Part shown: piece after piece, positions 1-4,277 of the stretch | Position numbering within the stretch: the stretch's first letter is position 1 | Layout of the letters: each line of letters begins with the position of its first letter | Source: Nitrososphaerales archaeon TH5896 | GTDB taxonomy: Archaea; Thermoproteota; Nitrososphaeria; Nitrososphaerales; Nitrososphaeraceae | Length of the DNA stretch: 10,794 nt | Assembly (NCBI GenBank): GCA_014523625.1 | Contig: JAATVP010000186.1 | Location: 1-10,794, forward strand | Direction of reading: 5' to 3' | The notes under the pieces: generated by a model | What the model was told of the DNA's origin: nothing | The model's database searches: none | The model's input: the letters and a program-made list of their open reading frames with translations, nothing else | Position numbers and translations under genes: made by a program

Positions 1-150
1 ATATTACTAGTCATAAGGTAGACAAAAATGCCATGGCAGGTAAGGCAGCTTTACTAGACCCTACTCGAGCTTGGCATTTCGCTCGGTCCTCCCTTATATA
101 GAGAAACTTGTGCACACACCATTAGTACGTGCGAGCAAGCTACGTTCTAA

Positions 151-184
151 ATTTAGGAGGGACCCCCCGAGGTCCAACCTAAAT
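151..184. repeat. Bipartite inverted repeat (hairpin)
   Basis: Outer arms ATTTAGG (151-157) and CCTAAAT (178-184) are perfect complements. Inner arms GGACC (160-164) and GGTCC (171-175) are also perfect and enclose a CCCCGA loop. The two stems are separated by a 2x2 internal loop. The core is C-rich in an AT-rich surround. It could be part of a small RNA or a degraded transcript end; no function can be assigned. Confidence 0.5.
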
Positions 185-294
185 GTAACCAGTGCCTACC
201 GTATTCATGAGGAATTCATGACCTTCGAAGTTATGTGTGTAGCAATAAGAGGATAATGGCAACATTTGAATACACTAGTCGATTATCCGCTTGT

Positions 295-333
295 GGGACA
301 TGACTTGTATATTTTATCTCAAGTTTATGTCCC
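295..333. repeat. Palindrome enclosing a TATA-like loop
   Basis: Arms GGGACAT (295-301) and ATGTCCC (327-333) pair perfectly. Inner arms ACTTG (303-307) and CAAGT (320-324) extend the stem to about 13 pairs with a G.T wobble and one bulged T. The 12-nt loop is TATATTTTATCT, which looks like an archaeal TATA box. If it acts as one, transcription would start near 340 and leave a roughly 40-nt leader before the start codon at 382. The arms could be a regulator's operator. Confidence 0.5.
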
Positions 334-381
334 CTTTGCTTCTAATTCTCCGCACACAAATTCTCAAGTACCTTTATTAAT

Positions 382-975
382 GTGTTTTTGTTCAACAGTC
401 GAATCAACAAATTGACCCAATCACAGGAAAGACCATTTGGAGTTACAATAATTGCTGTACTTGCTATCATAGAAGGTGTTTTATTAGTATTCGGTGGGCT
501 TTCATTTCTGGCATTTGGGACATTTTTTGCGACCGTTCCTATAGAAAATATTGTAATAAACCAACAACAACAATCTGAGCTTCAACTACAGCAACAACAA
601 CAACAAGAAGTGCAGAATGCTGCAGAATTACAAGCTTTAATTCAATTCTTTGGCAGTATTGGTCTCATAATAGGAGGCATAGTACTTGCAGTTGGTATTG
701 GATATTTGGTTGTATCATACGGCTTATTGAAAGGAAAAGGATGGGCTTGGACAATTACAGTAGTATTATCAATCATAGCAATCGTAGTCCAGATAATTTC
801 TGCTATAACAACAGCTAATGCGCTTTTATCATATGATATTGATGTTTCTTGGGCTGGAATTATTTCTCATATCATCGGCATAGCGATTAATGGGGTGATC
901 ATATACTATCTCTTCCGTTCACACGTAAAGGTCTTCTTCGGCAAAACGAGACCTTCAACAACTATTCAGAAGTAA
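382..975 (+). CDS. Four-helix membrane protein with Gln-rich extracytoplasmic loop
   Basis: A 197-residue integral membrane protein of unknown function. The segment after residue 17 (RPFGVTIIAVLAIIEG) is typical of small archaeal membrane proteins whose first helix starts with an RPxGVTIIA-type motif. Predicted helices are at about 20-50, 86-113, 122-145 and 157-178, with a basic C-terminal tail. Between helices 1 and 2 lies a loop with uninterrupted glutamine runs at 61-64 and 70-75, encoded mainly by CAA. GTG at 382 is the first start after an upstream stop; TTG at 388 is an alternative. No Shine-Dalgarno sequence is seen. It stands alone, with no gene within 600 bases downstream. That it is membrane-embedded is certain from the sequence; its role is not recognised. 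Confidence 0.85.
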   Translation: MFLFNSRINKLTQSQERPFGVTIIAVLAIIEGVLLVFGGLSFLAFGTFFATVPIENIVINQQQQSELQLQQQQQQEVQNAAELQALIQFFGSIGLIIGGIVLAVGIGYLVVSYGLLKGKGWAWTITVVLSIIAIVVQIISAITTANALLSYDIDVSWAGIISHIIGIAINGVIIYYLFRSHVKVFFGKTRPSTTIQK

Positions 976-1666
976 CATTGAAGACTGTTGATCATTATTT
1001 TGCAACCTTATGACTTTGTTCTTGCTATGCTGGTATTGAATGAATTGGCCTAATAACGTGTTTTGTAAACCATGCATTTCCAACAAGTTCAACTCTTGTC
1101 ATGACTAGTGAGAATGTTTTAACACTTTTCACAGTTAGGGCCTTATTACCCGGGGTTGAAGGGTATTAGCAAATAATCAACTTCTAAGTGAAACCGTTCA
1201 TTTTTTTGGAAAGAATATTGGCTTATTGAAATATGTGCTATATTCGTTATTACGCTATGTATATTTGTTTGAGAAGGATAGACAGCCATTGAGTGAATTT
1301 TCATGAAGAAAGGATATGGCCGTCTACCTTACTGCGTCGTGTCAGTATGCATTCTTAAAACCTATTCAAACTAAAAGTCTTTTTGGTATTTCTATAAAAT
1401 GAGAAGAGGCTGCACGACCATGAGACATACCAATATGAAGCCCCACCCTACCACATGTATGAGATAATTGTAGCCATGGCCGTATTTTGTTTTGATACTA
1501 GTACTGCGCAATTAAACTCATTCAGCAAATTATGAAAATGATTTGCCAGAGAGGCAGGACAACCATGTTTGAATCGGAGATATTGAAAATACAGATCCCT
1601 ACTGTGGCTGCTCGCACTACGAAATATGAAAAGGCATGACGACCTACGAAGTCATGCCAGAACGTG
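976..1666. other. Intergenic stretch, no firm gene
   Basis: About 690 bases without a supportable gene. On the minus strand a 52-codon frame (1304-1146) and a 35-codon GTG-started frame (1132-1025) have protein-like translations but no promoter at the right distance, so they are not called. A small inverted repeat (TACCC at 1147-1151 with GGGTA at 1161-1165) lies in the middle. The end contains the hairpin at 1633-1658. Confidence 0.5.
1633..1658. repeat. Perfect 8-bp hairpin before a micro-ORF
   Basis: GGCATGAC (1633-1640) and GTCATGCC (1651-1658) are exact reverse complements around a 10-nt loop. The hairpin ends eight bases before the ATG of the micro-ORF at 1667. It could lie in that gene's leader and affect translation, or be an operator; no TATA box is evident right next to it. 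Confidence 0.55.
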
Positions 1667-1795
1667 ATGGATCGCCCCACTTTAAGTCCAATCGAGCAAT
1701 TCGTGCTTCAAATTTTTTTGTGCTACGATGATGAAGATTGGGCAAGTCAATTCTCTAATGTGAAAAAAGACACGACAAATAAATATTCTCTTTAA
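1667..1795 (+). CDS. Micro-ORF, 42 residues, unknown
   Basis: Encodes a 42-residue polypeptide beginning MDRPTLSPIEQFVLQIF and containing an acidic stretch (CYDDEDW, residues 19-25). The composition looks like a real amphipathic helical protein, but no family is recognised. ATG at 1667 follows an in-frame TGA at 1637; GTG at 1664 is an alternative start. The frame ends in TAA at 1793, and after 15 more bases the same frame resumes with the ATG of the coiled-coil micro-ORF at 1811. The two may therefore be a mini-operon, or one 85-codon gene split by a nonsense mutation. A hairpin sits directly upstream. The call rests only on the look of the translation. Confidence 0.42.
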   Translation: MDRPTLSPIEQFVLQIFLCYDDEDWASQFSNVKKDTTNKYSL

Positions 1796-1810
1796 ACCCT
1801 CCAACATCAT

Positions 1811-1924
1811 ATGGTTAAGAATGATGAAGAAATCCTAGATACAAACCGTAAGGTCCTCGATTTAGAGAAACGAGTTTCAGAACAAGAGAAGCGAATTACA
1901 GAACTTGAAAAGAAACAAACCTAG
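1811..1924 (+). CDS. Coiled-coil microprotein, 37 residues
   Basis: A 37-residue protein that is nearly all one amphipathic helix. Heptad positions a/d are Ile8, Thr11, Val15, Leu18, Val22, Gln25, Ile29 and Leu32, with Glu/Lys/Arg at the flanking positions, as in short parallel coiled coils. This regularity is unlikely in a random frame. An AT-rich TATA-like stretch (AAATAAATATT, 1777-1787) lies 24-34 nt before the ATG, compatible with a leaderless transcript. No specific family is recognised. Likely roles are a dimerising adaptor or the tail of a larger protein. It shares a reading frame with the micro-ORF at 1667-1795, separated by one TAA and five further codons, so it may instead be the C-terminal half of a broken 85-codon gene. 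Confidence 0.55.
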   Translation: MVKNDEEILDTNRKVLDLEKRVSEQEKRITELEKKQT

Positions 1925-2317
1925 AACGAAAGCATAGTTCTGATTCTGAGGTGATCCTATACCGCATGTTCTGTTTACACGAGTATATAGCACCTTCCGC
2001 TCCTCTCAAATCGTTAGAATCGTCTAACCTATTCAAATATCTCAATTATATATTCCTGTGTGAGGCTGTTGCTCATACAGTCGGGAGGAGGAGGAGTTTT
2101 GGTGTTCCACGCAAACAGACACCCCTCCTAATTTATCGCACTCCCAACTACTTGATCTTCTGAATATATACTAGAGATGCTCATTGTATCGCTAGTAAAG
2201 GGAAATCAAATTATTGATGATGATGATACTCTTCGAAATCTAGAATCATCTTATCTATTCAAATAGATCCATGGAATAATAATAATTACACCAAGAAATA
2301 AACAAATGATCTACCAA

Positions 2318-2362
2318 GAGGGGCTTTTAGATCTAAATTCTGACAACCATCTAGAGCCCCTC
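2318..2362. repeat. Two-part GC-rich hairpin
   Basis: GAGGGGCT (2318-2325) pairs with AGCCCCTC (2355-2362), and TAGAT (2328-2332) with ATCTA (2349-2353). One T.G wobble and a bulged T join the stems, giving 13 Watson-Crick pairs around a 16-nt loop. The GC-rich arms stand out in an AT-rich spacer, as structured RNAs do in AT-rich genomes. No downstream U-tract supports a terminator. Confidence 0.55.
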
Positions 2363-2388
2363 CAGACCAGTCTTTCACAGAATTGATC

Positions 2389-2409
2389 TTAGGGCCTTTT
2401 TCGCCCTAA
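2389..2409. repeat. Perfect 7-bp hairpin with T-run loop
   Basis: TTAGGGC (2389-2395) and GCCCTAA (2403-2409) are exact complements around the loop CTTTTTC. It lies 26 bases after the hairpin at 2318-2362. The T-run is in the loop rather than after the stem, so it is not a standard terminator. Confidence 0.5.
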
Positions 2410-2487
2410 TCGAGGATGAACCTTCTCAATAGAAGCTTAGTCGGAAGTACGTATTCTTAAGACAATTTGACTTTATTAAATAAAATA

Positions 2488-2513
2488 TGTGTGTGCCAGA
2501 AGTCCCACACACA
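2488..2513. repeat. Perfect 8-bp hairpin carrying a duplicated loop
   Basis: TGTGTGTG (2488-2495) and CACACACA (2506-2513) pair perfectly around the loop CCAGAAGTCC. The loop and its edges (TGCCAGAAGTCCCA, 2494-2507) recur exactly at 2737-2750 without the stem. In the longer comparison 17 of 18 bases match. Confidence 0.55.
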
Positions 2514-2613
2514 GATTTGCATATGACATTACCAAAGAGCATATGACAACCTTTGATGAACTATACTTCTGGATGATGCCCTTTGGCTTATTAGCTGGCT
2601 TCAGAACTTAATA

Positions 2614-2709
2614 TCAATAGCTACGATTTCCTATTTTAGAGAACGAGAATAGCTTGAATCGATCTAGTTTATTGGCCTCTTTAAGTTTCTTTTCTAACCA
2701 TTTTTTCAT
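2614..2709 (-). CDS. Possible micro-ORF or gene fragment, 31 residues
   Basis: On the minus strand ATG at 2709 opens a Lys-rich 31-residue frame beginning MKKWLEKKLKEANKLDRFK and ending GNRSY before TGA. The frame is open a further 16 codons upstream, to a TAA at 2760-2758, with a protein-like translation (LGLLASAGRYSSSN), so this may be the 3' remnant of a larger gene. The upstream part lies in the copy of a 14-bp repeat at 2737-2750. In the other copy (2494-2507) the same strand reads VGLLAH. No family is recognised. The AT-rich TAGATATTC before the ATG is too close to be a good TATA box. Confidence 0.3.
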   Translation of the reverse strand: MKKWLEKKLKEANKLDRFKLFSFSKIGNRSY

Positions 2710-3009
2710 ATTGCTCGAAGAATATCTACCTGCGGATGCCAGAAGTCCCAGACATGGTTAGCTATCAAATTGCTAGTTGAAGAAGATAAAACATATATTT
2801 AATACCACCCATAGGTGTGCTTCATTTTTATACATAGCTCTAATGTCTTTTCATGTGACTTATTTAGTCGTCAAGGACTCTTCCATAAAGGTGAACTGTC
2901 ATTTCAAGATCCAGAGCTTATTTGTTAAATATGCAAGATTCCTCTTTGTATAAGTACTGCTTTTATATGATATCGTCCTATTAAGACTGCAATCTCAGAT
3001 TGTATACAT

Positions 3010-3057
3010 TATGGCGACCACGTTGCGCGGTTTCGACCGGAGGCATGGGTCGTCATA
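3010..3057. repeat. GC-rich nested hairpin, candidate structured RNA
   Basis: TATGGCGACC (3010-3019) pairs with GGTCGTCATA (3048-3057), ten pairs with one G.T wobble. Inside lies a second stem, CGGT (3028-3031) with ACCG (3036-3039), closed by a TTCG tetraloop. The element is much richer in G+C than its surroundings. At 48 bases it is too short for a tRNA and lacks tRNA arm geometry. A small non-coding RNA or RNA-binding site is possible; strand and function are unknown. Confidence 0.5.
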
Positions 3058-3198
3058 TCTTGTGATTCTATCCTTTACTAACATCAGCTCTTTAGAACAC
3101 TGATCTTCAAATACACCATTAAGTCTCCAGTAAATTTTGTAATAATCCCTAAAATTTTAAAAATAAAGCCGGACATGTTCTATATACAGACTTTCAGG

Positions 3199-3238
3199 GA
3201 TCGATTAACACGCATAATAATATCGTGTATTGTCGATC
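3199..3238. repeat. Two-part hairpin
   Basis: Outer arms GATCGA (3199-3204) and TCGATC (3233-3238) and inner arms ACACG (3208-3212) and CGTGT (3224-3228) pair perfectly. They are separated by a small asymmetric internal loop and enclose an AT-rich apical loop. It lies about 130 bases beyond the 3' end of the cupredoxin gene. Confidence 0.5.
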
Positions 3239-3349
3239 AGAACTAACGAGATCTAATTATTCAGTCATAAAGGAAAGGCCAAGTTATCTGATTGTATTTA
3301 TTCATTGATTTTGATTTCTCTAGCACAAAATAGTCAAGTATGCTAATAT

Positions 3350-3356
3350 AAAAAAA
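3350..3356 (-). terminator. Oligo-U terminator after the cupredoxin gene
   Basis: Seven consecutive A residues on the + strand, nine bases beyond the stop codon, give U7 in the minus-strand transcript followed by AUAUU. Archaeal RNA polymerase commonly terminates at such U-tracts without a hairpin. Confidence 0.55.
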
Positions 3357-3365
3357 GGAAAGTTA

Positions 3366-3827
3366 TTACTCTACAACCACCGTGCCAGTCAGATATGGAT
3401 GCAGTGTACAAAAGTAAGCATACTCTCCTGGTTCAGATGGCATGGCTATTGGTTGGCTTTGTGTCTTTGCTCCCACCATTCCTGAGTCGAATAGTCCGTC
3501 GGGAGCTGCTGTTTCAGGATTTCCAGAAGTTGCTGTGTGAAGGGCGTTGTCTTGATTATCCCAAATTATTGAGCTACCAGCTGATACAGTCACAGGATCC
3601 GGATCATATCCTATTCCAGCATTAGGATCCATTGAACCTGCTGGCATCACTACTGTCGTTTGACCTCCTGCTCCTCCTGCTGCCGGACTAGTTGCATTCG
3701 TAGCATTTGTACCTTGCGCTATGGCTTCGGCAGGACCTAAAACAACGAACGAGATAGCCAGTACGACGAATATAACGCTGTATCCAATCTTTGAGACGAG
3801 CTTTCCTTCATGGTTTGTCACTATCAT
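3366..3827 (-). CDS. Exported amicyanin-type blue copper protein (cupredoxin)
   Basis: A 153-residue exported type 1 copper protein, probably a single-electron carrier outside the membrane; its redox partner is unknown. An N-terminal hydrophobic segment (about 14-37, ending PAEAIAQ) is a signal peptide or anchor. A low-complexity Asn/Thr/Gly linker (39-57) follows, with potential N-glycosylation sites, then one plastocyanin/amicyanin fold. Visible ligands are His97 (ALHTAT), Cys140 and His143 in YFCTLHPY. In amicyanin-like proteins the residue three after the second His is the axial Met (CxxHPxM). Here it is Leu146, encoded CTG. ATG at 3827 is preceded by a TATA-like box and a GGAGG. Nitrososphaeria encode many such cupredoxins and depend heavily on copper. 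The fold is near certain; the physiological role is not. Confidence 0.93.
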   Translation of the reverse strand: MIVTNHEGKLVSKIGYSVIFVVLAISFVVLGPAEAIAQGTNATNATSPAAGGAGGQTTVVMPAGSMDPNAGIGYDPDPVTVSAGSSIIWDNQDNALHTATSGNPETAAPDGLFDSGMVGAKTQSQPIAMPSEPGEYAYFCTLHPYLTGTVVVE

Positions 3828-4277
3828 TGAGAGTTTTCATTCCTCCATACAATATAAACATTGAGGCTCTGCGGTCTTAATTTATCTGAAGTTAAGCTTG
3901 AATAAATATTGTAGACCTGTATATAGTTCATAAATTAATGTCCAGCATCATTAATAGTTCGACCTATTCAAACAACAGTATTAGTCTTCTTTATTAGAAG
4001 GATTCAAGTTAACGAGACCATATTAATATATTATGTATGACAAGTAAATTCACTAGCAGGGGATAACAGGATAAGTAGTTACATATCCAATAGGAACAGA
4101 TTGAGATAATGTAATGAGTAGTACAAATACTGCCGCTATCTTGTTGTAGACAGTCCTCTGCTAGCAATAGATTCTAAAGAGCGAATAATTAATTCAGTGC
4201 GCGCATTCAGGATTCTCAATTTCTGAATTATTCTTGAAAAGGTTAATTTCAATGCGGATCCATGTATTTGTGTTCGC
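3828..4277. other. Divergent intergenic region
   Basis: 450 bases between the divergent cupredoxin and propeller genes, with no supportable gene. An inverted repeat TAATTCAG (4190-4197) and CTGAATTA (4223-4230) contains the perfect palindrome TGCGCGCA (4198-4205), itself flanked by direct ATTCAG repeats. GAAAAGG followed by TTAATTTC (4236-4250) is a possible BRE plus TATA about 30 nt before the ATG at 4278. ACCTATTCAAA at 3962-3972 also occurs at 1360-1370 and 2027-2037. Confidence 0.45.
3851..3858 (-). promoter_or_regulatory. TATA box of the cupredoxin gene
   Basis: The minus strand reads TTTATATT, 24 nt before the ATG at 3827, the right distance for a transcript starting at or very near the start codon. 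A GGAGG (minus strand, within 3840-3846) also lies about 13 nt before the ATG; it would be usable only if transcription starts upstream of it. Confidence 0.55.

Larger units (their letters stand above)
1..381. other. Non-coding leader region with two hairpins
   Basis: No convincing gene is visible on either strand. A 61-codon frame from 71 starts at TTG, lacks a promoter or ribosome site and resembles nothing recognisable. The stretch contains a bipartite hairpin at 151-184 and a longer one at 295-333, listed separately. The distal part probably carries the promoter of the membrane protein that starts at 382. Confidence 0.5.
1925..2613. other. Gene-poor stretch with several hairpins
   Basis: No supportable gene. 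A GTG-started 70-codon frame at 1951-2163 and a 29-codon frame from 2177 share the similar peptides KSLESSNLFK and RNLESSYLFK, which reflect a 24-base partial DNA repeat (21 of 24 identical) at about 2017-2040 and 2242-2265. Hairpins at 2318-2362, 2389-2409 and 2488-2513 are listed separately. A looser one pairs GGTGT (2101-2105) with ACACC (2119-2123), flanked by GGAGG and CCTCC tracts. Confidence 0.45.
2761..3365. other. Gene-poor stretch
   Basis: No supportable gene. A 30-codon frame from ATG 3011 overlaps a hairpin and lacks a promoter at the proper distance. AT-rich TATA-like sequence is present near 2792-2802. The notable content is two hairpins (3010-3057 and 3199-3238) and the oligo-A run at 3350-3356 that ends the cupredoxin gene. 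Confidence 0.5.

Noticed and set aside
71..256. 61-codon plus-strand frame near the window start
   Set aside because: TTG start, no promoter or ribosome site, unconvincing composition, and it overlaps a hairpin at 151-184.
561..606. CAA-rich repeat considered as a non-coding tandem array or CRISPR-like repeat
   Set aside because: It lies inside a clear coding frame and simply encodes the Gln-rich loop.
1025..1132. 35-codon minus-strand frame (GTG start) containing RVELVGNAWFTKHVI
   Set aside because: The translation looks protein-like but is too short, with no promoter or other support.
1146..1304. 52-codon minus-strand frame beginning MKIHSMAVYP
   Set aside because: No TATA box at the right distance and no recognisable pattern; possible, but not supportable.
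1951..2163. 70-codon plus-strand frame
   Set aside because: GTG start without signals and a low-quality translation; its only interest is a short partial repeat shared with 2242-2265.
3010..3057. tRNA or tRNA half, because GGTTTCGACC resembles a T-arm
   Set aside because: Only 48 bases, no anticodon or D arm, and the T-stem spacing to the would-be acceptor is wrong.
3395..3625. Plus-strand frame opposite the cupredoxin
   Set aside because: Antisense shadow of a firmly identified gene.
4056..4077. Homing-endonuclease-like site (GGGATAACAGG resembles the I-SceI target)
   Set aside because: Only about 14 of 18 bases match, and no intron, intein or endonuclease gene is nearby; coincidence.
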